Shown here piece after piece: positions 25,367 through 33,929 of a stretch of DNA of 64,000 nucleotides. The position numbers and the translations under genes were made by a program. This DNA is from Macrococcoides animalis (lineage in GTDB: Bacteria; Bacillota; Bacilli; Staphylococcales; Staphylococcaceae). The DNA is taken from the NCBI RefSeq assembly GCF_047425875.1, contig NZ_CP179727.1, positions 1,178,001 to 1,242,000 of the forward strand, given 5' to 3'. The notes under the pieces were generated by a model. The model searched no databases and was not told the DNA's origin. It was given only the letters and a program-made list of their open reading frames with translations. Every line of letters starts with the position of its first letter. Within the stretch, counting starts at the first letter, position 1.

Positions 25367-26035
25367 ATGATACTAAAATTAGAAAAAGTGAGTAAAAGTT
25401 TTGGTAAAAATCAAACTTATGTTGAAGCATTAAAACCTGTAGATTTTGAAATTGATGCTGGAGAACTTGTTGCAGTTGTTGGACCATCTGGTTCAGGAAA
25501 AAGTACATTCCTTACGATAGCAGGTTTACTTCAAAGCCCTACGCAAGGAAAAGTGATGATTAATAATCAAGACGTAACAAAATTATCTGAGAAAAAACGT
25601 GCTAAAATACGGTTAAATGAACTTGGTTTTATTTTGCAGTCATCCAACTTAGTCCCATTCTTAAAGGTAAAAGATCAGTTTAAATTACTAGATAAGGTGA
25701 AGCACGATCATCTTTCACAAGATGAATTAAAAAGTGAAGTAAAAAAATTAGGTTTACAAGATGTGATGAACCAATTCCCTTCAGAACTATCTGGTGGACA
25801 AAGGCAACGTGTTGCAATTCTTAAGGCAATTTATACAAACCCATCATTAATATTAGCAGATGAACCCACTGCGAGTTTAGATAGTGAAAAAGCATTTGAA
25901 GTGATGAAATTAATAAAAAATGAAGTGAAAAGTCGTAATAAAGCTGCGATTATAGTCACTCACGATAATCGCTTATTAGATTATTTCGATAAAGTGTATA
26001 TGATGAGTGATGGCGTTCTAAAATTAAAACATTAA
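25367..26035 (+). CDS. ABC exporter ATPase (HrtA/MacB-like)
   Basis: A 222-residue ATPase of the MacB/LolD class. Walker A VGPSGSGKST near 39, Q-loop GFILQSSNLVPF near 84, signature LSGGQRQRVAI near 140, Walker B LILADEPTASLD near 163, switch His in IIVTHDNRL near 195. It pairs with the permease immediately upstream, and a strong terminator ends the operon. The expected function is ATP-driven mechanotransmission and export of a toxic or hydrophobic compound. Confidence 0.92.
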   Translation: MILKLEKVSKSFGKNQTYVEALKPVDFEIDAGELVAVVGPSGSGKSTFLTIAGLLQSPTQGKVMINNQDVTKLSEKKRAKIRLNELGFILQSSNLVPFLKVKDQFKLLDKVKHDHLSQDELKSEVKKLGLQDVMNQFPSELSGGQRQRVAILKAIYTNPSLILADEPTASLDSEKAFEVMKLIKNEVKSRNKAAIIVTHDNRLLDYFDKVYMMSDGVLKLKH

Positions 26036-26038
26036 AAT

Positions 26039-26078
26039 AAGTACCCCCTCTTGTTTATAAGAGGGGGTACTTATTTTC
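26039..26078 (+). terminator. Terminator of the ABC exporter operon
   Basis: AAGTACCCCCTCTT / AAGAGGGGGTACTT, a 14-bp GC-containing stem with TATTTT after it. Confidence 0.93.
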
Positions 26079-26201
26079 GTCAATATATGCTAGTTAGTCA
26101 CAATTTTGTTACTATATTTATAATACTATGTATTTAAATCCCAAAAGTTTTGAAGTATTCATCAAAGAAGTACTAAAATGAATATGATTGGAGGTTAATT
26201 T

Positions 26202-26363
26202 ATGAAAAAAACTATTGCTGCTATTTTCTCAATAATATTATTATTTAATGGATGTTCTAAAACGATCGAAAAGGAAGCTGAAAAAGATTTAAAGAAAACA
26301 GAAAAGCAAACTAAGAATTCATTAAAACTAAAAGAGAAGGAGAAAGAAAATAATAAAAATTAA
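26202..26363 (+). CDS. Small Lys/Glu-rich lipoprotein
   Basis: A 53-residue reading frame with GGAGG seven bases before ATG. It starts MKKTIAAIFSIILLFNGCSK, a signal peptide with lipobox LFNGC; the rest is almost all Lys, Glu and Asn. Not recognised. Such short lipoproteins in low-GC bacteria may be lipoprotein-derived signal peptides or membrane spacers. It lies just before the second PepSY lipoprotein and could share a transcript with it. Confidence 0.6.
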   Translation: MKKTIAAIFSIILLFNGCSKTIEKEAEKDLKKTEKQTKNSLKLKEKEKENNKN

Positions 26364-26438
26364 TATGAATTAAAATATTTGTTTGAAATTTTATTTTATG
26401 GGGAAATTCTTATTAAAAATAAAATGGAGTTGCAAATA

Positions 26439-26981
26439 GTGAATATTTTAATGAAAAAGTTATTACTTATTGTTATTGCTATTACACTACTATGTGCATG
26501 TAATGATAATAATAATGGAGAAATATCTAAAGAAAAGTCATCAACAAATGATATAGACGTGATTAAGGAAAATGCTATAAAAACAGATGTAAATGATGCC
26601 ATAAAAACAGCAAAGAAAGAAGTGATTGGTGATTTAGAAAGTATATCATTTGCCTATGATGATCAGGAAAAAAAGTGGTTATATAAAGTGAATTTAAAAG
26701 AATATATAAATGCACATGAAGTAAAAATTGATGCTATGAACAATGAAATCATTGATGTTATTTCAAAAAAAGAAGACGATAAAGTAATGATTCTAGATTA
26801 TAAAAATGTAACACCTGTAGAAGAAATAATAAAAATAGCACAAAGAAAATTTGATGGTGATATCATTGAATGGCGATTAGACATTGAAAACGCAAATGTA
26901 GAGTACTATTTAAAATTATTTAAAGATGGTAAATATAAAGAATTTGAAATTGATGCTACTACTAAAGAGATTCTCAATTAG
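26439..26981 (+). CDS. PepSY-domain lipoprotein (short paralogue)
   Basis: A protein of about 180 residues with lipobox LLCAC and two PepSY repeats (DAIKTAKKEVIGDLESISFAYD to VKIDAMNNEIID, then EEIIKIAQRKFDGDIIEWRLD to FEIDATTKEIL). It is clearly related to the 23256-23966 lipoprotein but lacks the long acidic linker. The GTG at 26439 follows GGAG; the ATG at 26451 is an alternative that still gives a good signal peptide. The two paralogues bracket the ABC exporter, so the trio may be functionally linked. Confidence 0.85.
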   Translation: MNILMKKLLLIVIAITLLCACNDNNNGEISKEKSSTNDIDVIKENAIKTDVNDAIKTAKKEVIGDLESISFAYDDQEKKWLYKVNLKEYINAHEVKIDAMNNEIIDVISKKEDDKVMILDYKNVTPVEEIIKIAQRKFDGDIIEWRLDIENANVEYYLKLFKDGKYKEFEIDATTKEILN

Positions 26982-27000
26982 AAAAGAAATGTATTCATAT

Positions 27001-27038
27001 GAGACCCCAATTTATGAAATAAAATAAATTGGGGTCAG
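27001..27038. terminator. Bidirectional terminator
   Basis: GACCCCAATTTAT / ATAAATTGGGGTC between convergent PepSY and DUF2164-like genes. Confidence 0.88.
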
Positions 27039-27060
27039 TTCGTTTAAAAGTTAAATCACT

Positions 27061-27273
27061 TTATTTGATTAAATTTTCTTTACTAATTGTGTCTATAATA
27101 TCTTTGACACAATCATTATATATTCGCTGCTTAACGTCTTCATAGATTACTTTTTCAAAAGAATCATATAAATAGTCTATAATTTGTTTACTCGCAATTT
27201 CTCCAACTTCTAATTCATATTTATTGTATAAAAACTTTTTAAGTTTTAATGCTAACGCAACTTCTGATTCCAT
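27061..27273 (-). CDS. Small DUF2164-like protein
   Basis: A 70-residue helical protein beginning MESEVALALKLKKFLYNKYELEVGE. The pattern of an N-terminal helix, EVGEIAS, and a C-terminal IYNDCVKDIIDTI resembles DUF2164; this is a weak recollection of the family. AGGAAG seven bases before the ATG at 27273 sets the start. It lies 18 bp after the ornithine carbamoyltransferase stop and is probably co-transcribed. A collapsed remnant of a related gene is at 31857-31943. Confidence 0.55.
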   Translation of the reverse strand: MESEVALALKLKKFLYNKYELEVGEIASKQIIDYLYDSFEKVIYEDVKQRIYNDCVKDIIDTISKENLIK

Positions 27274-27291
27274 TTCCAGTCTTCCTTTCAT

Positions 27292-28320
27292 TTATAATTT
27301 TGTAAGGTCACCCAGAGTTAAAGCGATAATTGCTTTTATAGAATGCATTCTATTTTCTGCTTGTTTATAAATAATATTTTGATATTTTTTAAATACTTCA
27401 TCTGTTATTTCCATTTCTTTAAGTCCATATTTTTCATCAATCAATTTCCCAAATTCTGTTTCTAAATTGTGAAAAGCAGGTAAGCAATGAAGAACAATAA
27501 CATCCGGTTGTTTCGTCTTTTCTAATAAACTTGTATTCACTTGATACGGCTTTAACAAATTGATACGTTCTTCAATTAATTTTTCTGCCTCACCCATCGA
27601 AAACCATACATCAGTATAAATTGCATCTGAATGAGTAATCGTATTATCAATATCCGAACTAACATTAATCATACTTCCTGATAAAGTAGCATATTCTCGT
27701 GCGAGTTTTGTAAGATTGGGATCTGGAAATAGTTTTTCAGGACTAATAATATTTATATTTACACCTAGTATCGCACCAGTGACCATTAAATCACATGCCA
27801 CATTATTACGTCCATCACCAATATAAGAAAGTGTCTTACCAACATATGTACCAAATACTTCTTTTATCGTCATAAAGTCCGCTATCATTTGTGTTGGATG
27901 CCACTCATCCGTAAGACCATTCCATACAGGTATGTGAGAAAATTTTGATAATTTCTCTACATCATCATGACAATGTCCTCTAAATTCTATACCATCATAC
28001 ATTCTACCTAATACTTCAGCAGTATCTTCAATGGATTCTTTATACCCAAGATGTAGTTCACCTTTTCCAAAGTAATCAACATTGGCACCTAAATCTCGCG
28101 CAGCTACACTAAATGCAGCTCTCGTGCGTGTAGATGATTTTTCAAAAATTAGTGCAATATTTTTATTTTTCAATAATTTAAGGTAATAGTCACTATTTTT
28201 ATTTTCCTTCATAATTTGAGCGTACTCTATAAAGACATTTAATTCTTCTTTAGAAAAATCAATAGTTTTCAAAAAACTTTTTCCTTTAATTTTTTCAACG
28301 ATTTCTTTATTTATATCCAT
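27292..28320 (-). CDS. argF: Ornithine carbamoyltransferase
   Basis: A 342-residue transferase that makes citrulline from ornithine and carbamoyl phosphate, or runs in reverse in the deiminase pathway. The carbamoyl-phosphate loop FEKSSTRTRAAF is near residue 58, the HPTQ motif (DEWHPTQMIADF) near 140, and the ornithine-site HCLPAFHNLE near 275. No argG/H or arcA/C genes are beside it, so whether it is anabolic (ArgF) or catabolic (ArcB) is open. Followed by the small DUF2164-like gene. Confidence 0.92.
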   Translation of the reverse strand: MDINKEIVEKIKGKSFLKTIDFSKEELNVFIEYAQIMKENKNSDYYLKLLKNKNIALIFEKSSTRTRAAFSVAARDLGANVDYFGKGELHLGYKESIEDTAEVLGRMYDGIEFRGHCHDDVEKLSKFSHIPVWNGLTDEWHPTQMIADFMTIKEVFGTYVGKTLSYIGDGRNNVACDLMVTGAILGVNINIISPEKLFPDPNLTKLAREYATLSGSMINVSSDIDNTITHSDAIYTDVWFSMGEAEKLIEERINLLKPYQVNTSLLEKTKQPDVIVLHCLPAFHNLETEFGKLIDEKYGLKEMEITDEVFKKYQNIIYKQAENRMHSIKAIIALTLGDLTKL

Positions 28321-28415
28321 TGATCACATCTCCTTTATTTTTTTATATAGTATATCATTTTTTATATTAATGCAACTTAATGTTTAATTATTCACTATTA
28401 AACTTATAAAAAATA

Positions 28416-28448
28416 GGCATTATAATCATTTAAAATAATTATAATGCC
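28416..28448. terminator. Terminator-like inverted repeat
   Basis: GGCATTATAAT / ATTATAATGCC, loop about 11 bases, located at the end of a gene remnant (28426-28583). Confidence 0.5.
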
Positions 28449-28583
28449 CTGTTTTATTGTTAATATTGAATGATCCACTCGTCGCAAGTTGACCTTCTTC
28501 TGCATAAGGAATATACATTTCCTTATAAATATTACTTATATTTAATACCAATAGATAATTCTTCAGTGGTAAAAATATATATT
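28426..28583 (-). pseudogene. Short remnant of an unidentified gene
   Basis: On the minus strand one frame reads IFTTEELSIGIKYK then stops, and the next reads YKEMYIPYAEEGQLATSGS and ends NINNKTGHYNYFK before TGA. Together they look like the frameshifted C-terminal end of a protein I do not recognise. The rest of the 700-bp gap from 28321 to 29024 contains two hairpins and the Fur-like box but no intact gene. Confidence 0.35.
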
Positions 28584-28622
28584 AAGAAAAGCTGACAATA
28601 CTTATTGTTCAGCTTTTCTTAA
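28583..28622. terminator. Strong hairpin, orphan terminator
   Basis: AAGAAAAGCTGA / TCAGCTTTTCTT with loop CAATACTTATTGT. No intact gene ends here, suggesting a gene has been lost from this gap. Confidence 0.65.
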
Positions 28623-28971
28623 TATCTTCAAGTTATTTTTCATTATCTTATATATCCATATGTCCTAACTAGAACGAAACAAATTTTGAAATTCAAGAAC
28701 TTTTCTATAACGATATATTTAAATTTGTCATTACTTATTTTACTTTGCATCATCAGCATAATAAGACGATAAACTATTAATAGGGATAACATCATTAGAA
28801 ATGAATTAGAAAGTGCATGCAAGTTTCATAACAAGGATAATACAATTTATATACATTAATTATTACGGGGAACAGGCATATTAAACTTTTCCATAAGTAA
28901 TATTATCATTTATTAGTACATTCAATTTCAAAACAGTGGCATTAGTAAGTTATGACAGAAACTTAATTGAC

Positions 28972-28990
28972 ATTGATAATCACTATCAAT
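28972..28990. promoter_or_regulatory. Fur-box-like operator before the siderophore lipoproteins
   Basis: ATTGATAATCACTATCAAT, a 19-bp near-perfect palindrome close to the Fur consensus GATAATGATWATCATTATC, lying 35 bp before the ATG at 29025. Confidence 0.75.
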
Positions 28991-29024
28991 TGGAGTAAGA
29001 TTATCTTACGAGGAGGAATTTATA

Positions 29025-30035
29025 ATGAAAAAATATTTCAGTATTACTTTTATATTATTGTTACTAATTGTAGGTGGTTGTAATAGAAATATCGAGAAAC
29101 CTAAAGAGAAAGATGAAAAAACTGTCACTATGCAAAATGATTTCCCTGTAAAAGAAGAAATGAAGTCAGATAAACCGGGTGATTTATTAAAACATCAAGT
29201 AAAAGTTCAAATAAATCCTCAAAAAGTAATCGTTATGGACCTTGGTGCTCTAGATATGATGAAGCAACTTAAACTAAAAAATCATGTTGTAGGTATCACA
29301 AAAGGAATAGATGAAGCATTCTTAACAGAAGATTTAAGTGACTTTAAAGGTGAAAAGTATGTCAATATTGGCAATCCTGGTCGTCCTAATTTCGAAAAGA
29401 TTGCTGAGCTGTCACCAGATGTTATATTTCTTAGCTTTAGACAAGCTCATACGAAGACATTAGATGAAATAAAAAAAGCAGCACCTGATGCTCAATTAGT
29501 GTACATGAGCCCAAATGATGACGATTATATCAATTCTGTTAAAAATAATATGCTCATAATGGGTAAGATATTTGAAAAAGAAACAGAAGCAAAATCTCTA
29601 AATAAAAAGCTAGATTCTAAAGTTATTGAAGTAAAAAAATTAGCTCAAAACAATCAAGACAGAATTATATTTCTAGATATAGATGAAAAAGGAATGAAGA
29701 TTTATGGTAATACCGGTCGTTTCGGCGGTTTTCTAAATCGGGAAATAGGTATTAAACCTATTGATAAAACAGTAAAAGCTACTTCAAAAGGACATAAGAT
29801 CAATTTTGAATATATCTCAAAATTAAATCCCGAAAGAATATTTACAATTAATCGCTTACCTAATGCAGGTAAACAGTTACATACAAATTTTAATAATCCA
29901 TTAATCAAATCAGTAAAAGCTGTAAAAAATAATCGAATTACACAATTTGATGCGAATAGTTGGTATTTCACAGCTGGTGGCATAGAAAGCACTTTAAACC
30001 AACTTGAAGAAATAGAAAAAGGACTAAAGAAATAA
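29025..30035 (+). CDS. Iron-siderophore ABC transporter substrate-binding lipoprotein
   Basis: A 336-residue type III binding protein (FecB/CeuA/SstD-like). Lipobox LIVGGC, Cys at about 19. The two lobes are joined by a long helix; landmarks are KVIVMDLGALDMMKQL (near 69), GNPGRPNFEKIAELSPDVIFLS (near 115) and WYFTAGGIESTLNQL at the C-terminus. It binds a ferric siderophore at the outer face of the membrane. GAGGAGG before ATG. The Fur-like box upstream predicts iron repression. No permease or ATPase genes follow, so it must use a transporter encoded elsewhere. Confidence 0.87.
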   Translation: MKKYFSITFILLLLIVGGCNRNIEKPKEKDEKTVTMQNDFPVKEEMKSDKPGDLLKHQVKVQINPQKVIVMDLGALDMMKQLKLKNHVVGITKGIDEAFLTEDLSDFKGEKYVNIGNPGRPNFEKIAELSPDVIFLSFRQAHTKTLDEIKKAAPDAQLVYMSPNDDDYINSVKNNMLIMGKIFEKETEAKSLNKKLDSKVIEVKKLAQNNQDRIIFLDIDEKGMKIYGNTGRFGGFLNREIGIKPIDKTVKATSKGHKINFEYISKLNPERIFTINRLPNAGKQLHTNFNNPLIKSVKAVKNNRITQFDANSWYFTAGGIESTLNQLEEIEKGLKK

Positions 30036-30113
30036 TTATACACATCAAAAAAATAAATTTGTGTGTCATAGTGACTTAGAAAAAGTAAATGATAAATTTA
30101 TAGGAGAAAATAT

Positions 30114-31031
30114 ATGAAAAAACTACTGTACCTTATTTGTTCCACAATTATATTACTTGCTGCATGCAATAGTAAGTCGGAAGAAAAAATTAATAATGAT
30201 ACGAAAGATTACAAACTTGAAAATGGCAAAACAATTAAAGTTCCCAAGAATCCAAAACGCGTTGCAGTATTAACAGCATTTTATGTAGGAGATCTTATTG
30301 AGCTGGGGATAAAACCTGTTGCTGTTCCAAATTGGACTAAGGATTCATCAATTATTAAACCATATATTAAAGGGGTCAAACTTGTAGGAGATAATAACAT
30401 TGAACAAGTCATAAACTCTAAGCCCGATTTAATAATTGCCGATTCATCAGATAAAAATTTGAAGAAATATGAAAAAATTGCGCCAACTGTTCCCTTTACA
30501 TATACAAAGTATAACTATAAGTCAATATTAACTGAGCTCGGAAATCTAACCGGCAAAAATAAACAAGCTGAAAACTGGATAAATACATGGGATAAAAATT
30601 CAAAGAGGGACAAACAAGAAATTAAAGAAAAAATCGGTAACTCTACCGCTTCAGTATTCGAATTAGATACAAAACAAATTTTCATCTACCAAAAAAATTG
30701 GGGACGTGGTTTAGATATTGTTCATGATGCATTTGGCATGCCTATGACTAAAGCATATAAATCAAAAGTAAATAAGAACAATAAAGGATACGATGCTATC
30801 TCTGTTGAGGAAATAGGAAAATATGCTGGAGATTATATATTTTTAAGCAAGCCCACATATTCGAAAATGGATATAGAAAATTCAAATTTATGGAACAATC
30901 TACCTGCTGTTAAAAATAAGCGTGTTATATCTTATAAAGCTGAGGACTACTGGTTTACAGATCCAATAACACTCGATAATCTCCGTATTAAGTTAAAATC
31001 AGAAATCTTAAAGACAAACTACAAAAAGTAG
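30114..31031 (+). CDS. fhuD: Ferric-hydroxamate-binding lipoprotein (FhuD2-like)
   Basis: A 305-residue lipoprotein with lipobox LLAAC (Cys near 19). The sequence parallels the S. aureus hydroxamate receptor FhuD2 as I remember it: YKLENGKTIKVPKNPKRVAVL after the linker, PDLIIADSSDKNLKKYEKIAPTVPF, NWGRGLDIVHDAFGM and KYAGDYIFLS. It captures ferrichrome-type siderophores for an Fhu permease/FhuC ATPase located elsewhere. It lies 78 bp after the first binding protein and is probably on the same Fur-controlled transcript, since a terminator follows only this gene. Confidence 0.87.
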   Translation: MKKLLYLICSTIILLAACNSKSEEKINNDTKDYKLENGKTIKVPKNPKRVAVLTAFYVGDLIELGIKPVAVPNWTKDSSIIKPYIKGVKLVGDNNIEQVINSKPDLIIADSSDKNLKKYEKIAPTVPFTYTKYNYKSILTELGNLTGKNKQAENWINTWDKNSKRDKQEIKEKIGNSTASVFELDTKQIFIYQKNWGRGLDIVHDAFGMPMTKAYKSKVNKNNKGYDAISVEEIGKYAGDYIFLSKPTYSKMDIENSNLWNNLPAVKNKRVISYKAEDYWFTDPITLDNLRIKLKSEILKTNYKK

Positions 31032-31046
31032 ACAATTTAATTTTAA

Positions 31047-31090
31047 ATGAAAAGAGATACATTGATTTAAACAATGCATCTCTTTTCATT
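31047..31090 (+). terminator. Terminator of the siderophore-lipoprotein operon
   Basis: GAAAAGAGAT / ATCTCTTTTC with the inner stem CATTG / CAATG, 16 bp after the stop. Confidence 0.85.
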
Positions 31091-31212
31091 ATATGTATTT
31101 ATAATAGATTTGAGCATTTCTTTAATGACTATGGTCTTTCCAGTAATAAATCTCATAATATGTGCGAAGATTCAGTGTATCGGTTAAGAGTGCCGTTTTT
31201 ACATAAAGAATA

Positions 31213-31241
31213 TCCTCCAACTTCATTGCGTCGGAGGACTT
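31213..31241 (-). terminator. Hairpin downstream of tspO
   Basis: ATCCTCCAA ... TCGGAGGAC stem. A diverged copy (TCCTCCAATC ... GTCGGAGAA) accompanies the tspO remnant at 41.23 kb, showing that the duplicated segment included this end. Confidence 0.5.
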
Positions 31242-31266
31242 ATTAATTATATTAAAATCTGCTTAA

Positions 31267-31746
31267 TTAGTCTCTTGTATAACCTTCTTTGTCTTTGTTT
31301 AAAATCCAATTACCACCGTTTAAATAGCTCGCATAACTCAACCAGCATATATAAGGAATCAACATGAAACCTGATACTTGATTCACTCGATAAAACTTTT
31401 GTGCAGTAATAATAGCTGCTGCAAGTAAACAATAACTTTCGATTAATGCAGTACCTCTTAGTTTCAAATTAAAATATAATAATGACCATGCATAATTCAG
31501 TGCAAGTTGCGTATAATGCGCTTTAGTTAGAGATTGATCATTACTACTTTTAGTAGCGAGATGATGGGCAACACCCATCGATGTGTAAAGGATTGGCCAT
31601 ACTATAGGAAATGCAGCTGCTGGTGGAGAAAACGGTGGTTGTTTAAATTCCTTATAATCTTCCTGCGCTTTAGCGGTTAATCTTCCAACTATCAGTCCTC
31701 CAGCCAGTGGTAAAGCCATGCGTATATATTTTTTACAATTTGTCAT
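31267..31746 (-). CDS. tspO: TspO/MBR family tryptophan-rich sensory protein
   Basis: A 159-residue five-helix membrane protein that binds porphyrins or related ligands. Motifs are QPPFSPPAAAFPIVWPILYTSMGVA (first to second helix), LNYAWSLLYF (third) and PYICWLSYASYLNGGNWILN (fifth). The start at 31746 is set by GGAGGAG; longer frames to 31800 are not supported. The pair to compare is the broken copy in the island: C-terminal piece at 41287-41364 and N-terminal piece at 43940-44215. Confidence 0.92.
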   Translation of the reverse strand: MTNCKKYIRMALPLAGGLIVGRLTAKAQEDYKEFKQPPFSPPAAAFPIVWPILYTSMGVAHHLATKSSNDQSLTKAHYTQLALNYAWSLLYFNLKLRGTALIESYCLLAAAIITAQKFYRVNQVSGFMLIPYICWLSYASYLNGGNWILNKDKEGYTRD

Positions 31747-31856
31747 TTGAACACTCCTCCTTAATACCATTTTATAAAAAACACATTGCATAACCAACAA
31801 ACAAAAGGTATAGGAATGTTGGATGTTCTTACGTAGGAATCACAAACTCATTTTCT

Positions 31857-31943
31857 TTATTGTCTTATTTCAGCAATTTTATCCATAATATCTTAGGATT
31901 TCAATAAGTTATCTTGTAATTTTAAAGCTAACTCTACTTTCAT
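31857..31943 (-). pseudogene. Collapsed remnant of a DUF2164-like gene
   Basis: A 29-codon frame with TAGGAGAG upstream and ATG at 31943: MKVELALKLQDNLLKS, TAA, then DIMDKIAEIRQ and TAA. The first part matches the start (EVALALKLKKFL) and the second the end (KDIIDTISKENL) of the small protein at 27061-27273. It looks like that gene with its middle deleted. The surrounding 344-bp gap has no other gene. Confidence 0.45.
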
Positions 31944-32064
31944 ATTTTCCACTCTCCTAAGTATGCTATATCACCATTAATTGATTAAATATACATTATT
32001 CACTAAAAAATCCGAGTCATATACTTTTTAGCATCATCAAAAAACACGTAATTAAGATAAAAAA

Positions 32065-32106
32065 GAACTCCTTTTCATATCGATACGATAGAAATAGGAG
32101 TTCTTA
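32065..32106 (-). terminator. Terminator after the secreted protein gene
   Basis: AAGAACTCCT / AGGAGTTCTT stem with extra inner pairing, T-rich on the minus strand, 39 bp past the stop at 32145. Confidence 0.8.
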
Positions 32107-32144
32107 TTTTGATTGGTCTTTATTTACTTCACTTTAAAATTTTC

Positions 32145-32648
32145 TTAATAAGGATTTTTAACAAACTTAATTTTTTTTAAGATACTACTATATTCCTTAG
32201 TATTTTTATACTTCAAATAATTTTTCATACTATATTTCTTACCACTCTTAACTAACCCTTTGTAATCAATAATAGATTGCGTGCCTGAAGTAAGAATCGT
32301 ATCATCACTAACACCTATAACTGTAGCAAAGTTTCCGCGTGGTAGTTTAGTTGAATAAAAAGTCATATTTTTAGGTGCCCCTTTGAATGTGTAATCAAGC
32401 TTAAACACATCTAAAGTTTTACTATGTTTTTTTGTAGTACCTGCTGGATAACGTAACAAATATTCACCTTTTAATATTTCTTGTCTTGTAAATGAATATG
32501 TTCCAATATCTTTAGTGAAATATGCTAAAGCGAGTTTAGATTTTTGAATTGATGTCTTTGACGTAGCTGCATCAGCTCTTTCCATTGGTAAAATGCTAGA
32601 TGTTAGAAGTAAAGACGCCGTTAATATAGGTAATAATATCTTTTTCAT
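32145..32648 (-). CDS. Small secreted protein of unknown function
   Basis: A 167-residue basic protein with a clear signal peptide (MKKILLPILTASLLLTSSIL, cleavage near ADA-AT at 28). The mature part is Lys/Tyr/Thr-rich, with predicted beta strands (FKLDYTFKGAPKNMTFYSTK; NFATVIGVSDDTIL). No catalytic motif is recognised. AGAGGTG before ATG. Single gene. Confidence 0.7.
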   Translation of the reverse strand: MKKILLPILTASLLLTSSILPMERADAATSKTSIQKSKLALAYFTKDIGTYSFTRQEILKGEYLLRYPAGTTKKHSKTLDVFKLDYTFKGAPKNMTFYSTKLPRGNFATVIGVSDDTILTSGTQSIIDYKGLVKSGKKYSMKNYLKYKNTKEYSSILKKIKFVKNPY

Positions 32649-32789
32649 AGTGCACCTCTGTCATAATTTTATATCCAAATTATGACATTATTAAGCAGTT
32701 TTATACAATTAAAATGGTAATTATAATCTATTCTCATCTGTATAATTTTCATTTTTTCATTTAAGTCTATTGTTGATTCAATAATTAAT

Positions 32790-32826
32790 AAAGTAGCCCC
32801 TCAACTTAGTTTCAAGGACTACTTTA
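32790..32826 (-). terminator. Terminator of the 33-36 kb enzyme cluster
   Basis: AAAGTAG / CTACTTT outer stem with partly complementary interior (CCTCAACTTAG / CAAGGA), 13 bp past the Nudix stop. Confidence 0.6.
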
Positions 32827-32838
32827 TGATAAGTGTTA

Positions 32839-33318
32839 TTAATTATTTATCTTAGTGTTTTTGTTTTGCCTTCTTTCCACTACCAACCTTTTATTTAGTT
32901 CCCACAATGCCGTTTTATCAATATCAAAATGCAATAAATCAATTGCTTCTTCATAGTTCAACCATTTTGAAACTACATGTTCTGATGATACTTTAACAAT
33001 ATTATTATCAACTTCTGCTGCAAATGAATAGACTGGTATTACAAATAACCCTTCTTTCCATCGATCTTTAAAATCTTTAAAGTACTCAACAGGTACTGTT
33101 GTTGTTGCATCTAGTTTATATACTTTTAATGAGTTCATTTGTATTTCTTCATATAGCTCACGTTGTGCTGCTTCTAATGGTGTTTCATTGTTTTCACCAC
33201 CACCGGCAACGAACTGCCAAATTTGCATATCTTGTCGCTTGAAAATACAAAAAAATGGTTCATTCTCATTTATTATATATGGCAAAACTAATACGTTACA
33301 TGGTGCTCTCATATACAA
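32839..33318 (-). CDS. Nudix hydrolase
   Basis: A 159-residue Nudix enzyme. The Nudix box reads GGGENNETPLEAAQRELYEEIQM (near 36-58): the Glu cluster that binds Mg2+ is intact but the usual Gly after EE is replaced. N-terminal RAPCNVLVLPYI and the DRWKEGLFVIPVYSFAAE stretch resemble dihydroneopterin-triphosphate or NTP pyrophosphatases. It is the last gene of a minus-strand cluster of small enzymes, 14 bp after the histidine-phosphatase gene. Confidence 0.85.
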   Translation of the reverse strand: MYMRAPCNVLVLPYIINENEPFFCIFKRQDMQIWQFVAGGGENNETPLEAAQRELYEEIQMNSLKVYKLDATTTVPVEYFKDFKDRWKEGLFVIPVYSFAAEVDNNIVKVSSEHVVSKWLNYEEAIDLLHFDIDKTALWELNKRLVVERRQNKNTKINN

Positions 33319-33332
33319 TCCTCTTCTCTTTC

Positions 33333-33890
33333 TTAAGCATTCCTAGAAATGCAATCCACAAACTGGCATCCATCAAATACCATTACATATATATCAGGCT
33401 TTGAAGTACTTCGTAAAAATTTGTAATCATATTTATCATCAAAGTAATTCAGTATTGCTGTCATGATTACACCATGCGTCCCTATAACGACAGCTTCATT
33501 ATTTTCTTTTAATATCTTTTGGATAATCGATATACCTCTAATTTGGACTTCTTCTAAACTTTCACCCTGTTCTTTATACTTTTTATCATCTAATAATTTT
33601 TCGACTAATGGATATACTTCACTGTCTTGTAAAGTATGGTTAGAAAAAATACATTCTTTCAAATCTTCTACCAACGAAACATCTAATCCCTTATTTATCG
33701 ATAATGGTTTAACTGTATCTATTGCCCTTTTGTACGGACTAGAATATACCTTGCTTACATTAATGTTTTCAAAGTATTGTGTTACTTTATTTACATCCTC
33801 AACACCTTTTAAAGTTAGTCCTCTATTTCGTTCGTCTAAATCAGACTTAGTTGATTCAGCGTGTCTTACAAGATATATAGATTTTTTCAT
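33333..33890 (-). CDS. Histidine phosphatase (phosphoglycerate mutase-like)
   Basis: A 185-residue enzyme. The catalytic RHG-type motif is YLVRHAEST at residues 5-13 (phosphorylated His 10); the second conserved Arg is in SSPYKRAIDT near 55; the second catalytic His is in VIGTHGVIM near 140. The substrate is likely a small phosphorylated metabolite. Part of the 32.8-36.3 kb cluster. Confidence 0.88.
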   Translation of the reverse strand: MKKSIYLVRHAESTKSDLDERNRGLTLKGVEDVNKVTQYFENINVSKVYSSPYKRAIDTVKPLSINKGLDVSLVEDLKECIFSNHTLQDSEVYPLVEKLLDDKKYKEQGESLEEVQIRGISIIQKILKENNEAVVIGTHGVIMTAILNYFDDKYDYKFLRSTSKPDIYVMVFDGCQFVDCISRNA

Positions 33891-33929
33891 TAAAGCACTC
33901 CTATATTATTAAATGATTAGATTCATGAA

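Noticed and set aside
24306..26035. Firm assignment as heme exporter HrtBA
   Set aside because: Gene order and absence of hssRS leave other MacB-type exporters equally possible.
27292..28320. Part of an arginine deiminase operon
   Set aside because: No arcA, arcC or arcD adjoins it; the ArcD-like permease is 8 kb away and in another transcription unit.
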